64,000 bases of DNA from Crocodylus rhombifer (taxonomy: Eukaryota; Chordata; Crocodylia; Crocodylidae): assembly GCA_038503035.1 (NCBI GenBank), contig JAVSML010024629.1:73799-137798 (forward strand), written 5' to 3'. Position 1 is the stretch's first letter; each line of letters opens with the position of its first letter. The notes beneath the pieces were generated by a model. That model ran no database searches. It had not been told where the DNA came from and saw only the letters and a list, made by a program, of their open reading frames with translations. The position numbers and the translations under genes are program-made. Positions 50,795-62,185 of this stretch are shown piece after piece.

Positions 50795-51007
50795 GGGCAT
50801 CTTTACATGCGCTCTGTGGGTGGGTGCTCTAATGAAAGCACCCACAGTGTTTCATGTATTCAGTACCCCTGCACTTCAAAATGGCGCCAGGGGCACTTTG
50901 ACTAAGGCTCATCAAATGAGTCCAGCAGACTTGATTAATCGAGTCTGCTCTAATGCACTGTAATTACAGTGCATTGCAGTAGCTTCCCCAAATGTCTACA
51001 GACACCC
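50795..51007. mobile_element. MITE made of serial palindromes, 213 bp, TTT flanks
   Basis: Starts GGGCATCTTTACATGCGC; the other strand from the right end starts GGGTGTCTGTAGACATTTGG, an imperfect terminal inverted repeat. TTT lies on each side. Inside: a GTGGGTGCT/AGCACCCAC hairpin near 50816-50847, CTCAT-CAA-ATGAG at 50908-50920, a near-perfect 26-base palindrome (AGCAGACT...AGTCTGCT) at 50924-50949, and a perfect 24-base palindrome (AATGCACTGTAA + complement) at 50952-50975. No coding capacity. Confidence 0.75.
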
Positions 51008-51254
51008 TTTCTTTCAACATAGTCTCACCTAGAAAGAGACGAGGGGGGATTAAAACCCACATCTCTTAATCCACAGGTAAAATATCCTAAGCACCAATCT
51101 AGAGGCTGGTCAGGGAGTAAGAGGCACTCTCCATCACTCCTGTTGAAGATGAGCAAAGGTGCAAATAATTCAAGATTATTGGGGTGAAGGTGGGAGCACA
51201 AAAGGGAGATTACAATGTACTCATACAAAGACATGAGACATCCAGTTCCTACAC

Positions 51255-51690
51255 TACTTTGATGGTTCCATGAAACAAGCTGTGGCCACTGAACCAGATC
51301 TAAACTCAGAGAGCACATCCCCACAAGCATGTACATGCAGTGCTGCAGGGAGGTTTTTGACACCAGGAGACCACAGTGTAAAAAAACAAAACAGCCCATA
51401 CCAGAAAAAAGCAGGGCAGCGCACATGGCAGCAGTGTGCACCACCTAAAACTGGAGCCTGGCCAGCCAGAGCCATATTCCGACTGATGACCAAACTCCAT
51501 GCACCCAGATCGCTGCTCTGGAGCCCTTGGTGGTGGCCCCAGCCTCCCCTACCCCATCCAGGCCAGCCTGCCACACACTGACACTCATGCAGGGGCATTC
51601 TCCAGGGAGAACTAGTAGCGGCACAAATATGCCACCACTAGTTGTCCCTAGGGAATGCATTTCTCCACTCATGGGAACACAACCAGATAG
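51255..51690 (-). repeat. Dispersed repeat 'X', uninterrupted inverted copy
   Basis: The minus-strand order is CATTCCCTAGGGACAACTAG, GTGTGTGGCAGGCTGG, GGCTCTGGCTGGCCAGGCTCC, TGGTGTCAAAAACC and GCAGCACTGCATGTACATGC, matching 31940-32178 plus 32472-32705 but without the 293-bp insert. Function and family unknown. Confidence 0.7.
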
Positions 51691-51974
51691 TCCAAGTTTA
51701 AAAAAAACAAACCCCTAGACAGAAATCTGGGAGTTAAACAGACATGCTGCTAATGTCTGCCTCTGGCACAGCATTTCATTTAGTTTAAGGAAATAAAATC
51801 CGAGTAACAAGAAGTCACTCAGTGTTTAAATAAAAGAAAATAGACTGCATACGTGACTGCTTGCCAGGAGAGATGGGGAATTACAAGGAGAGGGGGAGAC
51901 ATAGGAGAAGTGGTGTTTCAAGTTGGTGTTTGGTGAAAGATGGGCATTATTAGAGGAGAGAAAAGACCTTAGGG

Positions 51975-52290
51975 CAGTGATTCTCAACCTCTTTAGGCTC
52001 AAGACTCCATAAACCTTCTGTGAATTGAGTGGCACCCCAATTCAAGAACTAATGCATTTATTATAGTGCTTACCTCATTGATGAGGGGCCAGGAATGAGG
52101 AACAGCAGCCAACAGAGAAAAGCCTACACTGCAATGAGTTGAAGGAGGAGGCACTGCTGGAAGGGAAAAGCCTGCACTTATCTCATCACTGGAAGCTGTG
52201 TTTATCTTGCTTATCTTCTCTCCCAGCAGCACCATTCAAAGGCTATCGCAGCACCTCAGGATTCTGCAGCATCCTGTTTGAGACTCACTT
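51975..52290. mobile_element. hAT-Charlie-like non-autonomous element (316 bp)
   Basis: The left end CAGTGATTCTCAACCTCTTT is the typical Charlie/MER5-type terminus. The right end, reversed, reads AAGTGAGTCTCAAACAGG. The flanking octamers ccttaggg and atttaagg match at 5 of 8. Confidence 0.65.
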
Positions 52291-52294
52291 ATTT

Positions 52295-53920
52295 AAGGGC
52301 TCGGGTCAGGAAGATGAGGAAGACACTATGTTGGATGAGAAGGGCATGGAACACAGTATCAACACATTCCCCTCCACCCCCCATATATGTATTGGGTCTT
52401 AGGGGACACCCTGGCCCCCTAGATAGGTCTGAGCCCGCTCTGTCCCCAGTGCAGGAGATAGGATGAGGGGAAGGGAATTTCCCTTCTGGGGGTCTACGGC
52501 TGTGTGGCACTCACCTGCCATATGAGTCAACATCTAAGGAAGTCTTGCTCCTCTAGACAGAAGTAAGAAGAGGAGGCTTCTGTTTAAGTGATAACTTATA
52601 ATTGCTTTAAAAGCTTACTCAGCTTCCCCTGACCGTGCTGTGACTCATAGTAGTACAGAACAGAATCAGTGGTTTACATTTGGTGCCATTTGAGGAAGCA
52701 GTTCCCAAGAAACAGTACATCATAATGTTCACAAGTTCTAGGAATATTTTTTGCATGCACATGATGATTCTCATCATGCCCCAACAGACCTCAGCTGCTA
52801 CACATTTATCCCAGCTTGTGTATTTCACCCAACTAGTCCTAGAAAGAAACAATGCTTATAATAAAAAAAGGGGTAAAAGGTAGGTTCCTTGGGCTGACAA
52901 TACGAATCATGCCAAACAAATGTCCACACGTCTATATCGACAAAGACTAATCAAGATGGACAGGGATTTGGTTACTGAATCTCATCTACTCCCAGGCATT
53001 TAAGTCTGAAACACACCCTTGAGAGAAATCCGAGAATGAACCGTAATCATTTTGCTAAACTCCTCCTCTATGAAAACCTCTTTATTTTGGAGAAAATAAT
53101 CTGAGCATAGCAGGTAATTCAGGAGGCAATCAATTTTCAAGATGATAATTATATACGCAAATGCCTGTTGGGAGGGAAGGGGGAAGTGGCTTATAGAAGC
53201 TATGGCAGGGAAGATAAATGGGACTAAGAAATAGGGGAAAGTACTAAGAGGAAAGAGAAGCTCACAGCAGAAGTAGAGGAAATGGTGTTCAAAAGCTCTC
53301 CTCATCTAGATGCATAGAGTTCAGGGAGGCTATCCTGGTGTGAGAGTCTGATCTCCTCTCTGGCTGCCTCCTGCTTGTATACCAGCATAGAGTAATCATG
53401 AAGGTAATAAATCACAGTAAACCAGGAAAGAAAGCTCAAGTATGTGCCACCTTGCACAGGGTGGAGAGTCCAGCCAGTGTAGAGGAGCAAAACAGGCACT
53501 CAAGGACATACTGGGAGAAACCCAGCCAAAACAAAAGTAAGGGCCACAGGAAACCAACATGGGCACAGGACCAGGCTAAGTATAATTTAGGACACATGAC
53601 AAAGCAGATGCATGGCTTTCCTCTAAACTGCTGTCTGAGATATGCTTGTGTCAGCAGAGGACACCAGAAGTAAGTGGCAACTCTGCACATGCTATATTAC
53701 TTCTGCAGAATTAATTGCTTCTTGCAATACACTGGAGGAGAAACTACATTTTAACCAGCCTTCTCTCACATGCTTTGTCAGTATAACCAGCATGTAATAA
53801 ATCTGTCAAGAATCTGGTAAAACCCATCTAATTTCCTTACATTCTAATCATGTCAATCACTAAGCCTATTACACACAAAAAATGCAGATGGGAAATGTAG
53901 GCAATCACATAGCACTTATG
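52295..53920. other. Stretch without recognised features
   Basis: Unique-looking mixed sequence. Nothing could be named. Confidence 0.55.
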
Positions 53921-53924
53921 TTGC

Positions 53925-54127
53925 TCAGTGGAATGAACACCGGACTGGGACTCAAAATACAAGTTGTAATCCTGGCTCACCCACTGGTCTACTGAATGCC
54001 TCTTGGTAAGGTCACTTTACCTCTGTGCCTCAGTTTTTCCAACTATAAATTGGAACTAATGACGTTAATTGCTTTGAGACTCACAGATGGCAGTAGTAGG
54101 TAACAAGCACTATCTACGTTGCTTAGC
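53925..54127 (+). repeat. MIR / CORE-SINE, cut by a CR1
   Basis: GGAATGAACACCGGACTGGG, TAATCCTGGCTCACCCACTG, GGTAAGGTCACTTTACCTCTG, GCCTCAGTTTTTCCAACTAT and GCTTTGAGACTCACAGATGG are diverged MIR blocks in correct order (tRNA-like head, core, tail). The tail stops where the young CR1 begins. Confidence 0.85.
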
Positions 54128-54830
54128 ACTACAGAAGAAAGAGACTTGGGGGTCATCATTGACCACAAGATGAACATGAGCCTGCAATGCGATGCTGCGG
54201 CTAATAAAGAGACCAAAACGCTGGCTTGAATCCATAGATGCTTCTCGAGCAAATCCCGGGACGTCATTCTCCCCTTGTACTCGGCCTTGGTGAGGCCGCA
54301 GCTGGAGTACTGCGTCCAGTTTTGGGCTCCACAATTCAAAAAGGATGTGGAGAAGCTTGAGAGAGTCCAGAGGAGAGCCACGCGCATGATCAGGTCAGGA
54401 AAACAGATCTTACGATGACAGGCTGAGAGCCATGGGACTCTTTAGCCTGGAAAAGTGTAGGCTCAGGGGTGATCTGTGGCCACCTATAAGTTTATCAAGG
54501 GTGACCACCAGGATCTGGGGGAACGTTTGTTCACCAGAGCGCCCCAAGGGGTGACGAGGTCGAACGGTCACAAACTCCTACAAGACCGTTTCAGGCTGGA
54601 CATAAGGAAGAATTTCTTTACTGTCCGAGCCCCCAAGGTCTGGAACAGTCTGCCAGCGGAGGTGGTTCAAGCACCTACATTGAACACCTTCAAGAGTAAA
54701 TTGGATGCTTATCTTGCTGGGATCCTATGACCCCAGCTGACTTCCTGCCCTTTGGGCAGGGGGCTGGACTCAATGATCTCCCGAAGTCCCTTCCAGCCCT
54801 AATGTCTATGAAATCTATGAAATGTAGGCA
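54128..54830 (+). mobile_element. Young CR1 LINE 3' end
   Basis: Starts TACAGAAGAAAGAGACTTGG (the CR1 KERDLGVIID block) and runs through the same ORF2 C-terminus, 3' UTR and ATGAAATCTATGAAAT tail as the 6.9 and 61.5 kb copies, at high identity. Frame lost by small deletions: an AG loss near 54395 and an A-T loss near 54475 relative to the sister copies. Antisense to WASF3. Confidence 0.95.
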
Positions 54831-55129
54831 CAATACCAGATCAACTGCAAAATGTATGAGCTACTTATAAAATATTTAAATAAACTTCTACAACAAGAAA
54901 ATGCACGCCATTTAAAAAAGGAATCAACAGAAGCAGAACAGGCTATGAAAGAGATGAAATAGGCCTCTTCCACATCACCAGAAAAAAATTATCTTTAATG
55001 AATATTCTCACGGGAAAACATAGTATACTTTGCAGACCCTCCTGTCTTAAAACCAAAGCATTTAAAGAGAGAGAATCGGTAAGAAATACTTGGGAACTAT
55101 ACCCACTTTGTCTTTCCAAGGCTTTATAT

Positions 55130-55426
55130 CAGGGGCGTCAAACATATGTCCAGTGGGCTGGACCTGGCTTCTTGGGCTATAGTGAGCCAGAACATTTTGG
55201 GGCATGGCCAGCTACTGAATCAGGCCCCTTGGAGTTCCAGCAGACATGGCCATTGGCAGCAGGGGAGAAAATGAAAACTGGGCCCATACAGTATTAATTT
55301 GCCCTGCCATTTGCACCACTTGGGCCACCTGCACCACAGCAAGCAACCGCCTGAGCCAGATCCAGCCCACAAGGAACTCCATGGTCCAAATGCAGCCCAA
55401 GGCACAAGGTGAGTTTGATACCCCTG
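55130..55426. mobile_element. hAT-like non-autonomous element with perfect 8-bp target duplication (297 bp)
   Basis: Left end CAGGGGCGTCAAACATATG; right end reversed CAGGGGTATCAAACTCACC. The octamer ctttatat lies directly on both sides (55122-55129 and 55427-55434). This is the cleanest hAT insertion in the window. The interior is GC-rich and non-coding. Confidence 0.92.
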
Positions 55427-55550
55427 CTTTATATAATATGGTGACAGACAAAGCTAATATACTAATTTCACACTAAAAGGGAAGAATCAAAAGGAAATGT
55501 CAAGAGAAAGCATCTCCATGAGGAGTTACTATTCTGGATCTAATGGTAAA

Positions 55551-55648
55551 TGAAGAAAATAAATTAAGATGGTTATCTTCCACAGAATCTGCCAAAATCT
55601 GAAGAAAATAAATTAAGATGGTTATCTTCCACAGGATCTGCCAAAATC
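55551..55648. repeat. 49-bp tandem duplication
   Basis: Two adjacent units beginning TGAAGAAAATAAATTAAGAT, the second at 55600, one mismatch (A to G). A recent local duplication, not a known element. Confidence 0.95.
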
Positions 55649-55888
55649 CTTGGATCCTATTTTAAAATTGGGGGGGGAAGGGGGGGGAAATAGAAGGCAC
55701 TAAAAATGACAAACTGTACTACAGTGAATTAAGGGAAGGACCTGCGGATTTCAACAAAAACATATAGTCAAGTAATCACAACAGCAGAAGGCATATGATA
55801 CTGACCTCACCAGACACAAAACATCTTTTTGAACAGGCAAGCTTCTCACAAAGTGTTTATTTTAGAAAGTTAATTAAATTTACAAGCC

Positions 55889-57181
55889 TACCATATTTAC
55901 CTGAATATAAGACAAGGTATTTTTCTCCAGTCAGCACAGAGGGGAAAGCTTCTCATCTTATAAAATGGCATACAAGGAAAATTCACTTTCTGTGATTAAA
56001 AATTACTGCGAAAAGCAACATGTGCTCAGTAATGAAAACAGACTATGAAGCTGATTAAATGCAGCCAACACTGAACTTGACAATAAAACACATGGTCCAC
56101 ATGGGGCAAACATACTTATAAGAAATTACCACATAGATAGGTTAGTGTAATCCATCTGAATAAGATACATGGTAGTGCCCACTGCATGCAGTCCCCCTCT
56201 ACACCAAAGTTTTCCAGTGAGCCACTACACTGAATACATTTAGACTTCCTCTTCGCTCCCACAGCTGAGCTACACCTGTCTATCCTGTTTCCAGTGAGTC
56301 CCATTTTTTTTAACCAGCCTTAAATGTCTGGTAAACATCACTGAACAGGATATGAAACAGCTTACCCGGAATCCCTCTGTTGCCCTCTCTCTCTCAGTCC
56401 GTCACATGATTTACTGTAGCCCCACCTTCCATGAGATGGAGCTGGACCAGGTTTCCCTGCACCCAATCTGCACAGAACTTTTTGGAGGATCACAGGACTC
56501 ATGACAAGAACATCTGGCTCCAGTCATGAGTGAGGGGTTATTTGGCCCATGGCTCCTTTGTGGTCACAGTATCTGGAGTACACAGACATACTGAGAAGGG
56601 CTGAGCTATGAGGTCACCATGGCCTGAAAAACTGCTGTGTCTGCAGGGTCCCAGCCCAGTGAACTACATGGTATATCTTTTGGCTTTTGACTGATGTCAT
56701 GCACAGTTTGTACTATATACAAGTGGGTACACAAGTGCTACTTAAAAGTGTGTTTATGGAGTACTTGTGCTAAAACTTGCAGCAGTTTCAAAAGAGGTAA
56801 ACTGCATCAATTCTGGATGAACTAAATTTACGGGTATCTGCAGTATTTTCCCTATATACAAGTTACTACAGACATGCTTGTTTCTAGGGCAGAGTTTTCA
56901 AATGTGCCCCTCACTTCCATGTGCTCGGGGACAGCAAGGTCTGAAGTAAGGAATGCAGGACGTAGTTGAGGGGAAACAGAGGGCAAGGGGACTACCTGGC
57001 CCCACGAGATTTACTTTCCCTTATGTAGCAGTGGGAAGGGGACAAATTCAAGGCAAGCCTCCAATAATCAGATTATATACATGGAAAATTATAACAAATT
57101 TATATATTTTCCATATACAGAATCTAATTATTGTGAGGTTTCCTTATATTCAGGGTCATCTTATATTCAAGAAAATAGAGT
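55889..57181. mobile_element. Possible DNA element with CATATTTACCTGAATATAAGAC end (copy 2)
   Basis: The left end CATATTTACCTGAATATAAG and the inverse of the right end (CTATTTTCTTGAATATAAGATG) form terminal inverted repeats. 57030-57185 matches 42970-43130, with a stem-loop of 28-base arms at 57062-57089 and 57106-57133 (four mismatches or fewer). The 56.0-56.9 kb interior was not found in copy 1, so this may be one 1.3-kb element or two ends of separate ones. Confidence 0.5.
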
Positions 57182-57384
57182 AATCTTTCTCAGCCCATTC
57201 AAATTTTATGCTGTTTGGTAGAAGGAAGGAAGAGTAAGTGAGTAAGATAACATATCCCTTCATTGTCTTGAATTGGGAACCCAGCTGAGAAGTAAGCTAA
57301 GGCAAGGATGTGGCAAAACTGAAGAGACTGGGGGAAAAGATTGCCTTTCCCACATCAGAGGCAAAAGAATAACTTGGTCTATCC

Positions 57385-57570
57385 CGGGGTGGGCAAAACG
57401 TGGCCTGGGGGCTGGATGCGGCCCACCAAGCCATTCTATCTGGCCTGTGGGGCCCCTAAAAAATTTAGAAAATTAATATTAACCTGCCCTGCGCTGCCTT
57501 TCATGCAGCCCTCCATGGCTTGCCAAAACTCAGTAAGCAGCCCTCTGCCCAAAATAATTGCCCACCCCTG
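57385..57570. mobile_element. hAT-like short element (186 bp)
   Basis: Left end CGGGGTGGGCAAAACGTGGCC with GGCTGGATGCGGCCCACC; right end reversed CAGGGGTGGGCAATTATTTT. Flanks gtctatcc and ctctatcc match at 7 of 8. A compact copy of the CAGGGGTNGGCAA...CCGGCCC family. Confidence 0.85.
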
Positions 57571-57574
57571 CTCT

Positions 57575-60500
57575 ATCCTGTTTGATCTCTTTACAGGATC
57601 TTAGTAGCAATGGAAATGATGGAAATGTATACAGTGAAACTTATCAGAAATGGAATCTCAAAAAGGACCAGAAAAAAGTTCCAGCTTAAAACAGTTTTCC
57701 ATCTGATAGGAGTCCCTCCTAGAGGGAACAGAGGAATTTTGGTGCCAAGGACCAAAGAGCTGCAGGAGAGAGGTTGGGGGTGCTGAGCAGGGAAGAGTCT
57801 GTGTAAAGGGACCGCATGCAACAACAGCAGAGGTGAGACACAACTAAAAATAATACAAGCAATCATAAATTTTAAATCTTTCAAGAGACATATGTACTTG
57901 AAGTATCAGGCCATATTCAGACAAGCGACCACGTGCCTGTTGCAGCATCTCAAAGCAGTTTGAGACACCACTGGAGGCACACTAGGAATGAAAAAAAATG
58001 TTCCCCTTGCTGCATATTTGAACAAAAAACAAAAAAACCCACAAAAAACAACAAAAAACAACAAACCCCACCCACACAGGAAAAAAGCTGCACAGGGGGC
58101 ATGTCCTGGAGAAACAGAGGCTGAGTCTTCCAAAGAGACACTCTAACACAGCCAAAACATCTCTATGCCTGCCATACTGGAGCAAATAAAAGTGGGGCAT
58201 GGTTGGCAGCAGGGGACAGAGCCTGGGTCTGGGCCAAGGTAAGCAGGGACATGGGGAGGGGTTTGTGTGGGTGGAGTGGGTCCCAGACTCCACTCCCCAC
58301 AGCACACAGCGTCTCTCCCCCCCGCCCCAGCAGCAGCAGGCCATCGGGGCACTCATGACCCACTGCTGGCAGAGACCCCTGGCCTCCATGTCCCATCAGG
58401 CTGAGCCTCCATGGAGCTGGCCCAACTCAATGACATGTGCAGCACACAGAGGGAGAAGCCGGCCCAGCTCATGATGTGCAGCTCCTGCCTGCAGTGCCAT
58501 GAGCCCTGGGTGGCAGCAAGAGCTGGCCTGGTCCTGAGTGAAGGTGCACGCCAGTGGGCCAAGCTGGTGCCATACACCACATGGAGCCCCCAGGTCTCAG
58601 GCAGTGCCGAGCCCCGCCAGAGGTCTCTATTAGCAGCAGGCTATGTGCACTCTGACAGCCTGCTGCTGCAGAGGGGGCTGTGCGCCAGGCAGGGGACCCA
58701 CTCTTCCCACACAGTCCCCCCAAAATCCACCCACAAATCCCACACTCCCCCAACCCCCTGCACAAGCCCCACATCCCCCCACAAAGCCTCACACCCAGCC
58801 CTCCCTAACCCCACATCCCCCACAAACCTCACACCCTGAGTCCCCAGCCGCCAACTGGGGACAGGACCTGCTGGTGGGAACTGAGGCTGCAGGGGCAACT
58901 TCCCATTCCCACACTGGTGCTGGGACATGTGGTCCCAGCCTGGGGGGGTGCTCCTGGTCCCAGAAACCACTCTGGGGGTGTGACGGGCTGGGGGAAGGGG
59001 TGGAGATGGCAGCAGAGGTGTGTATGACAGAGAGAAAGATGTAGGTCAGGGATGGGGGAGCACTCCAGTTAGGACGGGCCACCAGAGCTGGGCTTAGAGC
59101 CCCCTGGCCCCCCCAGAGCGGCTGTGCCAGGGGAGGCTGGCCTGGAAGGGAAGGGGTTTACTCAACTGTCCCTGAGCCCCATTCAAGGGCTTCCCAGGAA
59201 CAGCATGAGGACCACTGGGCCCTGGGCACAGGCATAGGGAGCAGAACAGTAAAGGCTAGCACTGCTCAAAGGCACAAAGCAGCAGGTAGGACAGCTGCAG
59301 CTGGACTCATGTCTTGGTACGAGTACAGAGCTGCTGCCTGGAGCGAGCTAGTGGGGGGCAGGCAGGGGCTGCAGGTCAGGAGTGAGGGGCACTGGCAGAG
59401 CTGTGGGTTGGGAATGAGGGGCAAGGGCAGGGGCAGGGCACTGACATCCCAGTACTGCTTAGTGCCCCACATCCTGGTGAGCAAAGGGAGCGGGGGCAGC
59501 TCTGATTTTTCTATGATTAAAAAAAACCAAAAGCAAATGCCAAAGTGTACAGATATTTAGAATTCATTTTATTATAATGATAGAGGCACTAGTAGGCTTC
59601 CAAATTGCTTTAAATTGTAAATATATCAATGAAACCAAATTATATTTATGTGAAAAATATTCATCTTTCATGTTAAGCACTGCATTCTCCACAATCCAGC
59701 AAAGAAATTGAAAACTGAGCAACCTATCTGAATTTCAGATATCATATACAGGTGTTGAAAACTGCTGAGACCCAAAATGTGCCCCACCTGCCTTCATTTT
59801 TGGAGACAATCAGATAACCAAAATAAACAAAGACATTTTTCCTTGTGTTCTCTGAGTTACACCCAATTCCACATTTACAGGGAAGGCTCTGAATGTGGCC
59901 TCTGAATCCAGATAAGTGGGGAGGGCTGGAATTAACTAGTGCATGTATAACCCTAAGAAACAGTTTTCATTATCCATTTGTCTGCCATTGTAAAACAGGA
60001 TGCTGAGAAGAACTCGTGGAGGCATCCACCACAAAGGAATGAAAAATGTGAATGGGAGGCTGTATCTCACAGGAAGATTGGTGTGCTACTCTAGACAGTC
60101 TCATCAAAATTGATGTTTACTGATGAATGTGGTTGTGAAGGCACGTTAAGGCGGCATACAAGGTTGTCACCTTTTGTTACTTCCACAGTGATCCGTAAAA
60201 ACAGCATTTCTGTTGTTCCTAAAAGCTGTGCTGTCTTCCTGTTGGAGGTGTACAGACTCTTCAGAAGCAAAGTATAACCTAGGAATCTTAATATGTGGAG
60301 GGAGACATTTGTCGTTTCACTAAAACCAATACTCTTAGAAAGCATATCTTTCATTGTCGCCTGCAGATCTTGTCAGTGTTACATCCAAGAAATCTGATTG
60401 CTAAGGATACAGCCATACATACTGAAGCAGTATTAGCTGTGTCTAACACCACATGCCCAGCAGACATCCCCAACAATTTCCCTTCACTGACAACAGGCTG

Positions 60501-61540
60501 GCTAGACTCTAGGCAATTTTTCAGCAAACTCTTAACTGTGAAATCTTATTTTGTCCTCAGTGTTTGTTAATGAGATGAAGAACTGTAAACTCATGAGGAA
60601 TAAATATTCTTTCCAGAGTAACCCAATCGTTTCCTGTCACTGATTTTTTTTGTTGGCTACTATGACACAAGAAATAAGAGAATAAAGATAGAAATTAACA
60701 GAACTAAGCAGCATTACTCAAAGGCATTTCAAACTAATCAAGTTCTCTGCATCACTAAGCAGTCAGTCTGCAAGACTCATTGGGTCTGCTGGACTGTCAA
60801 GTGGAAGGGAAGAAAAAAAAAAGATAGTAAAAGCAAAGGCAGACTCAGGGCTTGGACAAATAAACTGTGTTAAAGAAGGGCAGGAACTTACTAGATGTCA
60901 GCACCATTCCGCAGTAACTGTCCATCTGCACATTCTTACCCCACAGTATATGAAAGCTAAACCAAGGCAACTTGTCTTTCATAGTCTCTCTAACTGAATG
61001 TTAAACTGCCCCAATTCAGTTTTCATTTTCTGTCTGGTAAAAGCATGCAGATGGACAATTTCTCCAAATAAGGGACTTACCACACATCAGCTGCTGCCTT
61101 TCAATTTGCTTTAATTGATTTGTTTGTCCATACAATCAGAGATTTAGAAAAAAAAGGTAGAGTGAGGCCCGGAATGGAAAAGTACAATAATTAAATTTAT
61201 GGGTGAAATTTATTAAAACATAAAATTGATTAAGTATGTACAGACATACTTAATATCTGTACATCAAGTTATGTAAATATAATGTACAATACTGTAAAAT
61301 AGTACTTATTACTTGAAACTGCATTGGTGACTGGTTAGGGAATTTTCCAAATTCAGCTAGTAGGCTGAGCCCTCAGTCTGGGCAATGGAAGTTTTAGAAC
61401 CCTGCATTTGATACGTCTTTCCGGACTGCGTGACCCCAAATTTTCTTTGGCTAAACATTTTTGTAGTCTACAACCTTGTTGGGTTAAATAACTTTGTATT
61501 TGACTTCACCGAGACAGCATACGAGACAAACCTTTGTGAA
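57575..61540. other. Mixed stretch: GC-rich 58.2-59.5 kb, otherwise no recognised feature
   Basis: 57910-58150 has an ATTCAGACAAGCGACCAC opening and an AAAAAC-rich middle, possibly a decayed DNA element. 58200-59500 is GC-rich with many overlapping open frames on both strands, which lack a codon pattern or family match. 58708-58845 is C-rich low-complexity (CCCCACA, CCCCCAA). 59500-61540 is AT-rich and unremarkable. Confidence 0.5.
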
Positions 61541-61542
61541 AA

Positions 61543-62075
61543 GGCCGCAGCTGGAGTACTGCGTCCAGTTTTGGGCTCCACAATTCAAAAAGGATGTGGA
61601 GAAGCTTGAGAGAGTCCAGAGGAGAGCCACGCGCATGATCAGAGGTCAGGAAAACAGATCTTACGATGACAGGCTGAGAGCCATGGGACTCTTTAGCCTG
61701 GAAAAGCGCAGGCTCAGGGGTGATCTGATGGCCACCTATAAGTTTATCAGGGGTGACCACCAGGATCTGGGGGAACATCTGTTCACCAGAGCACCCCAAG
61801 GGATGACGAGGTCAAACGGTCACAAACTCCTGCAAGACCGTTTCAGGCTGGACATAAGGAAGAATTTCTTTACTGTCCGAGCCCCCAAGGTCTGGAACAG
61901 TCTGCCAGCGGAGGTAGTTCAAGCACCTACATTGAATACCTTCAAGAGTAAATTGGATGCTTATCTTGCTGGGATCCTATGACCCCAGCTGACTTCCTGC
62001 CCTTTGGGCAGGGGGCTGGACTCGATGATCTCCCGAGGTCCCTTCCAGCCCTAATGTCTATGAAATCTATGAAAA
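61543..62075 (+). mobile_element. Young CR1 LINE 3' end
   Basis: Begins GGCCGCAGCTGGAGTACTGC, so it is shorter than the 54.1 kb copy. The frame is open from there ([20 protein letters not shown]) to the natural ORF2 stop, followed by 3' UTR and ATGTCTATGAAATCTATGAA. It is the least damaged of the three sister copies, but only about 150 codons long. Confidence 0.95.
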
Positions 62076-62084
62076 GACTGTCAA

Positions 62085-62185
62085 ACTGGACAGTTTCTAG
62101 TTCAATACCAACTACTTTAGTGGCAGGGGGTCAGACTTGAAGATCTGTTCAGGTCCCTTCCGACCCTCGAAACTATGAAACTTTT
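62085..62185 (+). repeat. CR1-like 3' tail, different subfamily
   Basis: AGTGGCAGGGGGTCAGACTT, GATCTGTTCAGGTCCCTTCC and GACCCTCGAAACTATGAAAC have the CR1 tail plan with a different sequence, directly behind the young CR1. Confidence 0.55.

Noticed and set aside
58199..59082. Overlapping open frames of 90-142 codons
   Set aside because: Both strands are open at once because of C-rich composition. The translations are Pro/Thr/His-rich runs without domains or splice context.
58200..59500. CpG-island promoter / WASF3 exon 1
   Set aside because: GC-rich but CpG-poor, with no plausible donor-joined 5' UTR recognised.
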